A stretch of 64,000 nucleotides of DNA from Synergistaceae bacterium (GTDB lineage Bacteria; Synergistota; Synergistia; Synergistales; Aminobacteriaceae): NCBI GenBank assembly GCA_017451025.1, contig JAFSSM010000003.1:1-64000 (forward strand). Direction: 5' to 3'. This document shows positions 25,080-33,862 of the stretch, in pieces. A program made the translations under genes and the position numbers. Within the stretch, counting starts at the first letter, position 1. Every line of letters begins with the position of its first letter. The notes beneath the pieces were generated by a model. It was given only the letters and a program-made list of their open reading frames with translations, did no database searches and was not told where the DNA came from.

Positions 25080-27014
25080 TTACCTGACCTTGAGATTTTC
25101 AGGCAGATAGCGTGCAAGTATCTTCTTCATTGCTTCTGACTTTATCGGCTTAGGAAGATAGTCGTTGAAGCCAAGCGATATGTATTCATCGCGCAATCCT
25201 GTTCCGGAGTTTGCAGTCAGTGCTATGTAGGCCGAAAGTCTCGAAGGCCCGTCAATTTCCTTAGCCAGTTTGAGAGTCTGGACACCGTCAAGCTCAGGCA
25301 TAAGGTGATCCAGAAAAATTATGTCGAAATGTTCTGTCTTGAGGATCTCGAGGCATTCCTGGCCGGATTCGCATGTAGTGATTTGGGCCTGCAGTGTGGA
25401 GAGCATACCCTTAGCGACAACAAGATTCACCGGTGTATCGTCCACAACGAGTATCTTTGCCTCAGGGCATGTGAACGGACCATCGTCATTGTGTCCGTCA
25501 GAACGCACAGGCGCATTCTTCAGCGATTCCTCGTATTCCTCTATAGTTCCGGTGAACCCCTCATGCGCGAGCTGCTGTGTCAGTTCAACCGTAAACACGC
25601 TGCCCTTTCCGTACTCGCTTTCCGCCCACACAGAACCGCCCATCAATTCCATCAAGTAGCGCACAAGAGTAAGGCCAAGCCCGGCTCCCTGTATGCTCTG
25701 CGTCTCGTTGAGGTTGACCCTCTCGAAAGAATGGAAGAGTTTTCCCAAGTCCTCCTGCCTTATGCCGATTCCCGTATCCTTCACCGCAACAGTGAGCTTC
25801 AGCCGGTCGTGAGGTCTCATCTTCCCCGAAATGCTCAGGGTAATTCTGCCCTTGCTGGTGTACTTCACTGCGTTATCGATGAGGTTCACGATTACCTGCC
25901 GGATATGGTCTTCATCGCCGTAAAGATGTTCAGGCAGACTCTTGTCGACCTCCATCACAAAATCAAGCCCCTTGTCGCCGATGACCTCAGAATTTCCCTC
26001 CTCAATGTCCTTGAGCATCTGCCACAGGTGATAATCCGCGTTATACAGCTCCATTTTTCCGGACTCTACCTTTGAGATGTCGAGTATGTTGTTGATGATC
26101 GAGAGAAGGTGATTACCGGCCTTCCTGATGTCCATTGCGGCCTGGCGTATCTCCGGGTCTTTGGTCTCGTTGAGAATCATTTCGTTCATGCCCAGAATTG
26201 CGTTCATAGGGGTGCGAATCTCATGCGAGGTGTTCGCGAGAAAATCGCTCTTGGCCCGGTTTGCGGCGTTGGTAATTCTCGTGGACTGCTCGGCGCGCTC
26301 ACGCGATTCCTCAAGCTCTTTCTCGACAGTGAGCATTCTCCTGTAGCTCGGAGCCTCGTAGTAGAAGAACGTAACGAACACGATTATTGCCTGCACCGCG
26401 TAAGTAATGAGAATTGTGCGGACGAACATGTACTGTATTATGCTGGCAGCTATCAGTGCTATTCCCAGAATATTCATCACCATGAACTGGGATTTGCCGG
26501 TGTAGTATTTCTTGTTGGTGAGCTGAAGCCATACCGCCATAGCGATAAAGTAGAACACGTAGACGCTCCGCCACAGAGTATTGTACGGCCCGCGTATCAG
26601 CCCTCCGTCCGCAGGTATAACGAAGAAAAATCCCGAAATTCCCGGCGTAACGTTCAGAAGCAGGACTACGAAGCTAGAGCCGAGCAGAAACCTGTTGAAC
26701 GAGTCGAACTTGGGTGCGTCAACCTGAACATAGGCTTCGACGTAGCGCATAAGATGGTACGTGTTGATGTTGACTGCGGCGTAATAGATGGTCCTGACTA
26801 TCAGGTTTAGCGTGTGGCTTCTGCTCCAGCCGTCCACCAGAAGCGTTGAAGCTACCTCCAGAAACGTCGCGAAAAATGTTGACAGCGCAAGCAGTCTGAA
26901 CCTGACGTTGACCTCAGCGTTTGTCCTGTACTTGATGAACAGAAACACAGCCAGCACTCCCAGAAACGGGAGTGTGGTTGCTTCTATCCATACGTTAAAT
27001 CCGTATGTCAGCAT
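25080..27014 (-). CDS. Hybrid sensor histidine kinase (7TM, HisKA, HATPase, REC)
   Basis: 644 aa. Seven or so hydrophobic segments (1-220) lead into HisKA with the phospho-accepting His in FLANTSHEIRTPMNAILGM. HATPase motifs are NLIDNAVKYT, VKDTGIGI and GAGLGLTLVRYL. A C-terminal receiver has ILVVDDTPVN, the Asp in DIIFLDHLMP and the Lys in YLPKPIKS. Its ATG directly abuts the stop of the upstream kinase gene (TAGATG), and the only SD-like sequence is the 12-G tract ending 10 nt before ATG. The signal sensed is unknown. Confidence 0.92.
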   Translation of the reverse strand: MLTYGFNVWIEATTLPFLGVLAVFLFIKYRTNAEVNVRFRLLALSTFFATFLEVASTLLVDGWSRSHTLNLIVRTIYYAAVNINTYHLMRYVEAYVQVDAPKFDSFNRFLLGSSFVVLLLNVTPGISGFFFVIPADGGLIRGPYNTLWRSVYVFYFIAMAVWLQLTNKKYYTGKSQFMVMNILGIALIAASIIQYMFVRTILITYAVQAIIVFVTFFYYEAPSYRRMLTVEKELEESRERAEQSTRITNAANRAKSDFLANTSHEIRTPMNAILGMNEMILNETKDPEIRQAAMDIRKAGNHLLSIINNILDISKVESGKMELYNADYHLWQMLKDIEEGNSEVIGDKGLDFVMEVDKSLPEHLYGDEDHIRQVIVNLIDNAVKYTSKGRITLSISGKMRPHDRLKLTVAVKDTGIGIRQEDLGKLFHSFERVNLNETQSIQGAGLGLTLVRYLMELMGGSVWAESEYGKGSVFTVELTQQLAHEGFTGTIEEYEESLKNAPVRSDGHNDDGPFTCPEAKILVVDDTPVNLVVAKGMLSTLQAQITTCESGQECLEILKTEHFDIIFLDHLMPELDGVQTLKLAKEIDGPSRLSAYIALTANSGTGLRDEYISLGFNDYLPKPIKSEAMKKILARYLPENLKVR

Positions 27015-28946
27015 CTATTTTAGTCCCCCCCCCCCCTGCGTGATTTTACTAGAGGGGATATACTTTGCTAACATCTCTTCAAGTTCAGCACCGTTTACCG
27101 GCTTGCTCAGGAAGTCATCAAAACCTGCCGCCAATAACTCAGCCTTCACACCGACAAGAGCATTTGCCGTACACACGATAATTTTTGCCTTTGCGCCTGG
27201 TGCATCCGGCATCTCCTTTATGTGCTTGAGGGTCTCCTTGCCGTCCATTCTCGGCATCATGTAGTCCATCAGGATAACGTCATACTCATTAGCCGCAACC
27301 TTATTCAGGCACTCCTCGCCGCTGTCCGCATCGTCAACTTTTACCTCGTTCTCCTTCATGAGCGAGCGCAGGACTATCCTGTTCATGTCGTTATCGTCGA
27401 CGATTAAGACCCTCGCTGACGGAGCCTTGAGGACTTTGCGTTTCTCCGACTTCTTGTGAGCTTCAGCCTGCACGTAGTCCCTCAACGTCTTTGTGCCCAC
27501 TATTTTTTGCGGCAGGACCACGTGGAACGTCGAACCCATCCCGTAAGTTGAGGTTACTTCGACAGTTCCGCCCATCATCTCGATTAGCCGCCCTGTAATC
27601 GCCAGGCCCAGACCAGTACCTTCAATGTTGTGGGTCTCCTTCGCGTCAATCCTGCTGAACGACTTAAACAGTTTAGGGATGTCTTCAGCGTGAATGCCTA
27701 TTCCCGTATCCGCAACGGTTATGTGCAGAACGATTAATGACGGGTCATCGCCGCGCGTCCCCGACAGCGTGAACTTTACGCTGCCTCTTTTCGTGTACTT
27801 CACCGCGTTGTTGAGAATGTTCACCATTACCTGGTGCACGCGTATCCTGTCCCCGAACAGCTCATCAGGAAGGGACTCGTCTATCTGCTGGATGTACTGC
27901 AGGCCCTTCTGTTCTGCCCTTATGCGCACCATGTTATCGACATCGCGCAAAACTCTGGCCAAGTCGTAATTCTGCGATGCTAACTCCAGTTGTCCGGACT
28001 CTATCTTCGAGAAATCGAGGATGTCATTAATAATATGTAGAAGGGTATTGCCCGCGCTCTGTATGTCCTGTGCGTACTGGTAAATCGGCCCGGCCTCATA
28101 CTTTCGCAGAATCACTTCGTCCATGCCCAGAATTGTCGTCAAGGGAGTGCGGATCTCGTGGGACATGTTGGCGAGAAATTCTCCTTTTGCGGCATCAGCG
28201 GCGATTGCCTCTTCGTTTGCCTGGTCTGCCAGTTCTTTGGCCTTGCGGAGACGCTCAAGCGTACGCTCAAGGTCGCGGTAAGCAGGAGTCTCCAGCAGGA
28301 AGAAGAAGTAGTAGACGTTCACGGAAATGATAATGAAGTTGACGGGGATTTGCGGGAAGAAGCTGGACTGCAGGCCCATGATTGACCAGCAGACGACAAA
28401 ATTCAGGAACAGTGCCCACGTTTGCCCCTTAGTGAAAGCCCGGCGGTAAAAGTATATTTCGGCCCAAGCCCATACCGACCACAGCCACATGAAACCGTAG
28501 TGCATAAAGCTGTTCCAAGCCCCTGCATTGATGGAGTTAGTCCCTTCGGAAATGTAGTAGTTTGCGCCGGTGAAATGCCCTGTGAGCATCAGGTAGAAGA
28601 ATATTCCGAGTCCTATGTTCTGAGCGTAGAGCATCTTCCTTTTTGAGGGGGTATCCGGCCCGAAGCCCGCGATATAGCGCATAAACATAAAATATATTCC
28701 GCACGATGAAGCCTGATAGAGGAGCGTGCAGAAGTATTTGGCGTTGAGAGAGAAAGCGGACTCTGGCGCAAGTACTATTGTACAAAGGACATCGATGAAG
28801 CTGCTTGCAGTAGTCATGTAGCAATACCTGAGGAGTCCTTTTCTTTCGGTGGAAGTTCCGGAATAAATTACCTGCAGGTATACGCAGAGGGTAATGCTGA
28901 GGAAGATAACTGCGACTTGCGACTCTATGATGTAATGAGTGTCCAA
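27015..28946 (-). CDS. Hybrid sensor histidine kinase with a G12 tract at its 3' end
   Basis: 643 aa, paralogue of the next kinase. Seven N-terminal hydrophobic segments (1-220), HisKA with FLANMSHEIRTPLTTILGM, HATPase with NILNNAVKYT, VADTGIGI and GTGLGLAITGRL, and a receiver with VLIVDDNDMN, VILMDYMMP and FLSKPVNG. The last residues GGGGLK are encoded by the homopolymer. Losing one G would end the protein at GGGD; gaining one would read past the normal stop into the downstream gene in another frame. Divergent from the kinase at 29038. Confidence 0.92.
   Translation of the reverse strand: MDTHYIIESQVAVIFLSITLCVYLQVIYSGTSTERKGLLRYCYMTTASSFIDVLCTIVLAPESAFSLNAKYFCTLLYQASSCGIYFMFMRYIAGFGPDTPSKRKMLYAQNIGLGIFFYLMLTGHFTGANYYISEGTNSINAGAWNSFMHYGFMWLWSVWAWAEIYFYRRAFTKGQTWALFLNFVVCWSIMGLQSSFFPQIPVNFIIISVNVYYFFFLLETPAYRDLERTLERLRKAKELADQANEEAIAADAAKGEFLANMSHEIRTPLTTILGMDEVILRKYEAGPIYQYAQDIQSAGNTLLHIINDILDFSKIESGQLELASQNYDLARVLRDVDNMVRIRAEQKGLQYIQQIDESLPDELFGDRIRVHQVMVNILNNAVKYTKRGSVKFTLSGTRGDDPSLIVLHITVADTGIGIHAEDIPKLFKSFSRIDAKETHNIEGTGLGLAITGRLIEMMGGTVEVTSTYGMGSTFHVVLPQKIVGTKTLRDYVQAEAHKKSEKRKVLKAPSARVLIVDDNDMNRIVLRSLMKENEVKVDDADSGEECLNKVAANEYDVILMDYMMPRMDGKETLKHIKEMPDAPGAKAKIIVCTANALVGVKAELLAAGFDDFLSKPVNGAELEEMLAKYIPSSKITQGGGGLK
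27025..27036 (-). repeat. Homopolymer of 12 G (coding strand) at a kinase gene junction
   Basis: Twelve C on the plus strand, G on the coding strand, lie in the last codons of one kinase gene and 10 nt before the ATG of the next. The tract can pair with the anti-SD by G-C and G-U pairs. Tracts of this length are typical slippage sites. Confidence 0.95.
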
Positions 28947-29025
28947 ATTGTTATAGCCCCTTCTCGAGAAATAGTATGAGAGTGTTGAAATGTATGCAAG
29001 TATAGCACCTGCAAGATAATTGTGA

Positions 29026-29031
29026 TATTAT
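29026..29031 (+). promoter_or_regulatory. Extended -10 of the third kinase gene, leaderless geometry
   Basis: TGATATTAT (hexamer TATTAT) ends 6 bases before the A of ATG 29038, so the expected start point is the ATG itself. No SD is present. The geometry is the same as at dnaG. Confidence 0.5.
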
Positions 29032-29037
29032 TCACGC

Positions 29038-31512
29038 ATGAACACACAATCCCTTAGACAATTTATTTTTACGCCGGACAGCACTGGCATGAATGTTACT
29101 GCACTGTGTTTTTGCGCGTTCGGAGGTATTTCTGCGTTTGCAATGGCACTAGTATGCATAATGAGGCTGGCTGAAGGTTTTCACGCAGTAGCGGCGGCAT
29201 ATTTTGTGTCAGCATTGTTCTGCGTGTGGGTATTCGCGTATTCACTGCGGTGCATCAGGCGCGGGTATCTCGCACCTCTCGCCAAACTGTCCTATCCGCT
29301 GGTCGTGGCAGGGTTTATTTACGGACTGACAGCATTATTCTTTTTGGACGGCGGTAAATTCGGCGGGGTGCCGGTGTTCTTCATCCTGGCAATAGTTGCA
29401 ACGCCGTTTTTCCTGAACATGGCGCAGGCTGTGGTGATGGTTTGCCTGGAGATAGCTGCCTATGTATTGAATGCACTGTTTGTGTCGTGGTATCCGGCAT
29501 CTGTTGACGAGGCACTTGCGCTTCCGGAGCATATGTTCCTGCCGTTGATTATTGTGGCCGCCGCGCTTGGAGTGCTGTGTATGCTGTATACGTATGCATA
29601 CCGCCACCAGCAGGTGAGACTCGACACGGCAATATCCGAAGCGAAATCCGCGAATGAGGCGAAAAGCTCCTTCCTCGAGAACATGAGCCACGAAATCCGT
29701 ACACCAATGAACTCTATACTCGGAATGAACGAGATGATTCTTCGCGAGGAGGACCGTCCGGAAATTAAGGAGTATGCTCTTGTAGTTCAGCGTTCGGGCC
29801 GTGCACTTTTGGGGATAATCAACGACATCCTGGACTTCTCGAAACTGCAGGACCGCAAAATGGAGATAGTTCATGTGCGTTATGACCTAAGCTCGCTGAT
29901 AAACGACCTTGTGAACATTGCGGCAGAACAGGCCAAGAAGAAATCACTGAACTTCAGCGTGAACGTGGACAAGGAGATTCCCCGAATACTTGACGGCGAC
30001 GAGTATCACATACGGCAGGTAATGCTGAACATCATGAACAACGCCATCAAGTACACAGAACGCGGCGGAGTAACCGTAACAATAGGCTACGAGAAGGTAG
30101 ACGCATACACAATAATGCTGAAGTGTTCGGTAACGGATACAGGTATCGGGATCAAGTCTGAGGACGTGGAAAATATCTTCAGGCCGTTTGAGCACGTGGA
30201 AAGCTCCCGGAAATTCAGTGCAGACGGTTCCGGCTTGGGACTGCCTATCGTGCAGAAATTGCTTCAGCTGATGGATTCGGAATTGAGAATAGAGAGCGTG
30301 TTTCACAAGGGATCGACGTTCTCGTTCGACATAAAGCAGGGCGTAGTTAAGTGGGAACCGATAGGGGATTACGAGCGTGCGTTCACGATGGCGGCCTCGC
30401 ATCAGGCCAGACACTTCACGCAGTCGTTCCAGGCACCCGACGCGAGAGTCCTTGTAGTGGATGACGCGGACGTGAACCTGCTTGTGTTTGCCAACCTGCT
30501 CAAGAAGACGAAGATAAAGATCGACACGGCATCAAGCGGCGTGGAGATGCTGCAGATGGTTAGAATGAACCACTACAACATGATATTCCTGGACCACCGT
30601 ATGCCCGGAATGGACGGCATCGAGGCGTTCCACAACATGAAGAAGATGACCGACGGCCTGAACTACAACACGCCGGTAGTTGCCCTCACGGCGAATGCAG
30701 TACTCGGTGCGCGCCAGCTATATATTGACGAGGGCTTCAGCGACTACATCAGCAAGCCGGTGGACACTGTGAGGCTTGAACAGATATTGCTGGAATACCT
30801 GCCTCCTGATTTGGTCATCAAGGGGAGCGAAATTCCCGCAGAGGAAGAACCCCACACGGCCTCCCCTTACGCAGGGGAGGAGCAAGAAGGTAAGTCGCCC
30901 CTGACAAATAGCTTGGATAGTGAAGAGGAAGAGACCTCACCTTACCGCAATATTCCGGGCATCGACTATGACGCGGCGGTAACAAACTGCGGAACGGAAG
31001 AGACATTTGTGCAGGCACTGGAGATCTTCTACAACACTCTGGACAAAAAGGCCGGAGACATTGAGCGTTTCGAGCAGGAAAAGGACATCAAGAATTACAC
31101 CGTGCTGGTTCATGCACTGAAGAGTGCTGCGCGTCTTGTCGGAGCGTTGCAGCTGTCGGAGGACGCAAAATACCTTGAGGCATGCGGCGACAAGAACGAC
31201 ATAGCCGAAATTGAGGCGAAGACTCCTGCTCTGCTCTCGCAGTACCGGAGCTACAAGCCGATACTCGAAAAAGTGTTCGGCAAGACCGACGAACCGGATA
31301 TGTCCCTGCCGGAAATTTCACTTGATGACTTGCACGAAATGTACTCGCTGATAAAGGGATTTGCGGCAGATTTCGACCTGGACAACATCGATAACATGAT
31401 GGCCGAAGCCAAGAACTACAGAATCCCGGAATCAGAGCGGGAGCGTTTCGAGAAACTGAAAGAGTGCGTAACAGCTGCGGACTGGTCAACGCTGGAGCAG
31501 CTATTGGCATAA
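29038..31512 (+). CDS. Hybrid sensor histidine kinase with REC and Hpt-like domains
   Basis: 824 aa. About six hydrophobic segments (15-195), HisKA with FLENMSHEIRTPMNSILGM, HATPase with NIMNNAIKYT, VTDTGIGI and GSGLGLPIVQKL, a receiver with VLVVDDADVN, MIFLDHRMP and YISKPVDT, an acidic linker, then an Hpt-like domain with the His in LVHALKSAARLVGA near residue 695. This permits an internal His-Asp-His relay and handover to another regulator, plausibly the response regulator 57 bp downstream. The linker contains a CCTCCCC/GGGGAGG palindrome. No SD; likely leaderless. Confidence 0.92.
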   Translation: MNTQSLRQFIFTPDSTGMNVTALCFCAFGGISAFAMALVCIMRLAEGFHAVAAAYFVSALFCVWVFAYSLRCIRRGYLAPLAKLSYPLVVAGFIYGLTALFFLDGGKFGGVPVFFILAIVATPFFLNMAQAVVMVCLEIAAYVLNALFVSWYPASVDEALALPEHMFLPLIIVAAALGVLCMLYTYAYRHQQVRLDTAISEAKSANEAKSSFLENMSHEIRTPMNSILGMNEMILREEDRPEIKEYALVVQRSGRALLGIINDILDFSKLQDRKMEIVHVRYDLSSLINDLVNIAAEQAKKKSLNFSVNVDKEIPRILDGDEYHIRQVMLNIMNNAIKYTERGGVTVTIGYEKVDAYTIMLKCSVTDTGIGIKSEDVENIFRPFEHVESSRKFSADGSGLGLPIVQKLLQLMDSELRIESVFHKGSTFSFDIKQGVVKWEPIGDYERAFTMAASHQARHFTQSFQAPDARVLVVDDADVNLLVFANLLKKTKIKIDTASSGVEMLQMVRMNHYNMIFLDHRMPGMDGIEAFHNMKKMTDGLNYNTPVVALTANAVLGARQLYIDEGFSDYISKPVDTVRLEQILLEYLPPDLVIKGSEIPAEEEPHTASPYAGEEQEGKSPLTNSLDSEEEETSPYRNIPGIDYDAAVTNCGTEETFVQALEIFYNTLDKKAGDIERFEQEKDIKNYTVLVHALKSAARLVGALQLSEDAKYLEACGDKNDIAEIEAKTPALLSQYRSYKPILEKVFGKTDEPDMSLPEISLDDLHEMYSLIKGFAADFDLDNIDNMMAEAKNYRIPESERERFEKLKECVTAADWSTLEQLLA
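30876..30896. repeat. Perfect 7-bp inverted repeat inside the kinase linker
   Basis: CCTCCCC, a 7-nt TTACGCA loop and GGGGAGG form a perfect hairpin in the coding region between the receiver and the Hpt domain. It encodes the low-complexity stretch ASPYAGEEQEGKSPL. It could be a remnant of a small intergenic repeat inserted in frame. Confidence 0.6.
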
Positions 31513-31569
31513 AATTACCCTTTGCGGGTTTGGGGCGAAGAATACTTGTGAAGGAAGGCATTAGTAGGC

Positions 31570-32445
31570 ATGAGCAAGATATTGTTCATCACGGAAAAGG
31601 TCAGCTTCATATCAGAGGGAATAATTAACCATCTGAAGGCGCAGGACTTTGAAGTTCTGACGGTGAAGCCGGACGTAACAGCTATTTCGAATTTCCTGAA
31701 GGAAGATAACGGCGGGGATGATGACGGAATAATTGACCCTGAGGTAGCTGCGCTTCTGAGCCAGGAAGGCGAGAAAGAGGAGGGCGGCGAGGCTTCAGCG
31801 GAAAGCGGCGAGAAGCTGAAGGAGGATATTCCGAGAATATTTATCCTGTACCTTCAGGGCGAGGATAACCTGATGATAGATGTGCTAGGTTATATTCGCG
31901 ACCTGGTGGAGGATCGCGGAATACGCTTCTTCGTGATAGGCACGCAGGAGGAGATAGACGAGGTAATCGGCAAGAAGGCAGACTACGTAGCGCAGACGTA
32001 CACGCGTCCTGTGGATCTGCAGAGCCTCATCAAGACCATACAGAAGGAAGGCGAGGCAGTCGACAAGCTCAAGGAGTTCAAGAGTATCCTGATTGTTGAC
32101 GACGACGCTACTGCTTTGCGCTCAATGAAGAGCCTGCTCTCCACGAAGTATAAGATTCTTGTGGCGAACTCCGGCATGAACGCGATAACTATTCTGGCCA
32201 AGAACAAGGTAGACTTGATTCTGCTGGACTTCGAGATGCCCATAGTCAACGGCCCGAAAGTTCTGGAGATGATTCGTTCAGACCCGAACACCGCGAATAT
32301 TCCTGTAATGTTCCTGACGGCGAAGGGTGACAAGCGCAGCATAATGGAAGTGCTGAGGTTCAAGCCGGAAAAGTATTTATTGAAGACGATGCTTCCTAAG
32401 GACATTCTGGACAGCATAGACGAATTTTTCAAGACGCGGCGGTAA
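31570..32445 (+). CDS. Two-domain response regulator (pseudo-receiver plus receiver)
   Basis: 291 aa. The first 160 residues look like a receiver fold without the acidic pocket or acceptor Asp, with a Gly/Glu-rich insert near residues 55-90. The second domain (about 170-290) is a full receiver: ILIVDDDATALRSM, acceptor Asp in LILLDFEMP, Thr in MFLTAKGD and Lys in YLLKTMLP. There is no DNA-binding or enzymatic output, so it probably acts by protein contact, as CheY-like regulators do. It follows the Hpt-containing kinase by 57 bp and is the natural relay partner. Confidence 0.87.
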   Translation: MSKILFITEKVSFISEGIINHLKAQDFEVLTVKPDVTAISNFLKEDNGGDDDGIIDPEVAALLSQEGEKEEGGEASAESGEKLKEDIPRIFILYLQGEDNLMIDVLGYIRDLVEDRGIRFFVIGTQEEIDEVIGKKADYVAQTYTRPVDLQSLIKTIQKEGEAVDKLKEFKSILIVDDDATALRSMKSLLSTKYKILVANSGMNAITILAKNKVDLILLDFEMPIVNGPKVLEMIRSDPNTANIPVMFLTAKGDKRSIMEVLRFKPEKYLLKTMLPKDILDSIDEFFKTRR

Positions 32446-32489
32446 GAGCAGCACAAGCTCACATCAATAAACACTCCTTTCTCAGACGA

Positions 32490-32523
32490 AGCTCCTGTGA
32501 ACAGCAACCGCAGGAGCTTTTTC
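32490..32523 (+). terminator. Terminator of the kinase-regulator unit
   Basis: AGCTCCTG (32490-32497) pairs with CAGGAGCT (32511-32518), followed by TTTTTCTT. It overlaps the end of the convergent era gene by a base or two. Confidence 0.85.
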
Positions 32524-33417
32524 TTATTGTGAGTAGCCCAGACGTTTTAGGGAGGTGCTGTTTCTCCGCCAGTGAGGAATGACTTTTGCCCACAGTTCCA
32601 GATACACGTCCAAGCCTGTAGCGTCTTCGATGGCCTTGCGTGATTCTTCGCCTATGCGCTTAATCATGTTTCCGTTTGAGCCGATAACGATTTTCTTCTG
32701 GCCGTCAGTTTCGGTGATGAGTGAGGCCCTGATGTAGAGCTTTTTCCTGTCTGGGTATTCTTCCGGACTCTTGTACTCCTCAATTTCGACAGCCACGCAG
32801 TGAGGGACTTCATCACGCAGAAGCATCAAGATTCTGCCCCTTATGATTTCGGCGGCCATGAATTTTTCGGTGGTGTCCATGAGAATATCCGGGTCATATA
32901 TCGCTTCGCCTTCAGGGATTAACGGCAGGAGAGCATCAACCAGTTCGTCGAGGCCCCTGTTCTTCTTTGCGGAGACGGCGACTTTTGCGGCGAAGTCCCG
33001 AAGTTCACCGTAGAGACCGAACGCGTATTCCGGGTCTGCCTTGTCGGATTTATTCACTGCCAGAACTACGGGGAGTTTCGCCGGAATAATCTCCGCAATC
33101 TCCCTGTCCTGAGGCAAAAGTTTCCGTGAAGAAGCATCGGCCAGCCACAGCACAGCATCAGCGTCCTCTATTGCCGCAAGAATTTCGTCATTCAGGAACG
33201 CACCTAGCTTGTCGCGTGAACTGGATGCAGAGTAGAGTCCGGGAGTGTCGGTGAAGATTATCTGAGCGTTATTGCTGTTCCAGATGCACCGCAGGGAATT
33301 TCGCGTAGTCTGTGGTTTGGGCGAGATTATTACTGCCTGAGTGCCGAGCAGTGCATTTATCAGCGAGGACTTGCCGACATTTGGAAGGCCGATTATTGCG
33401 ACAACACCGCACTTCAT
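32524..33417 (-). CDS. era: GTPase Era
   Basis: 297 aa. Ribosome-assembly GTPase that binds 16S rRNA near its 3' end. G motifs: GLPNVGKSSLINALLG (Walker A), DTPGLY, and NKSDKAD in place of the usual NKxD. The C-terminal KH domain has IVIGSNGNMIKRIGEESRKAIE. Full length. It is the last gene of a three-gene unit with cdd (2-bp gap) and the flavodoxin-fold reductase; pairing of era with cdd is common in bacteria. Confidence 0.97.
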   Translation of the reverse strand: MKCGVVAIIGLPNVGKSSLINALLGTQAVIISPKPQTTRNSLRCIWNSNNAQIIFTDTPGLYSASSSRDKLGAFLNDEILAAIEDADAVLWLADASSRKLLPQDREIAEIIPAKLPVVLAVNKSDKADPEYAFGLYGELRDFAAKVAVSAKKNRGLDELVDALLPLIPEGEAIYDPDILMDTTEKFMAAEIIRGRILMLLRDEVPHCVAVEIEEYKSPEEYPDRKKLYIRASLITETDGQKKIVIGSNGNMIKRIGEESRKAIEDATGLDVYLELWAKVIPHWRRNSTSLKRLGYSQ

Positions 33418-33419
33418 GG

Positions 33420-33860
33420 TTAATCCGGGTCAAGCGAGAACGAATGAGGGAGCAGCTTTTTCAGCTCGTAGACCTTTGCGCCGTCCTTCGAGGCCAGAAC
33501 CACCAGCATATTTGTGTTGAACTCCATCAATGCCTGCCTGCACGCTCCGCAAGGTGGGCACTCAATTTTGAGGTAATCGTCCCTGTCCTCGTGGGAACCG
33601 GTTACGGCAATAGCCAGGGGATTGCGTTTTCCCTGCGAGACCATGATTACGACACCGGCACGTTCTGCGCAAATAGTTATGCCGTAAGACGCATTCTCGA
33701 CGTTGCAGGACTGTACTACGCTTCCGTCCTCGAAGAGCATTGCGGCCCCTACGTGGTAGCGCGAATAGGGGACATAAGCTCTTCTTGCGGCTTCTCTGGC
33801 CATGCCGAGCAAATCTTCAGGAGAAATCTTAGTACTTGGCCACTTATCTATTGCCGGCAT
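33420..33860 (-). CDS. cdd: Cytidine deaminase
   Basis: 146 aa. Deaminates cytidine and deoxycytidine to uridine forms for pyrimidine salvage. The zinc ligands and catalytic Glu are in TICAERAG near residue 63 and CPPCGACRQALMEF near residue 100. The length matches the homotetrameric class. It sits between era and the quinone reductase gene with 2-bp gaps on either side, so it is translated in one unit. It pairs functionally with the uridine phosphorylase at 44942. Confidence 0.96.
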   Translation of the reverse strand: MPAIDKWPSTKISPEDLLGMAREAARRAYVPYSRYHVGAAMLFEDGSVVQSCNVENASYGITICAERAGVVIMVSQGKRNPLAIAVTGSHEDRDDYLKIECPPCGACRQALMEFNTNMLVVLASKDGAKVYELKKLLPHSFSLDPD

Positions 33861-33862
33861 AA

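Noticed and set aside
25305-26075. Plus-strand ORF of 256 aa inside the hybrid kinase gene
   Set aside because: Shadow of the kinase coding region with Cys/Leu/His-rich composition and no start signals.
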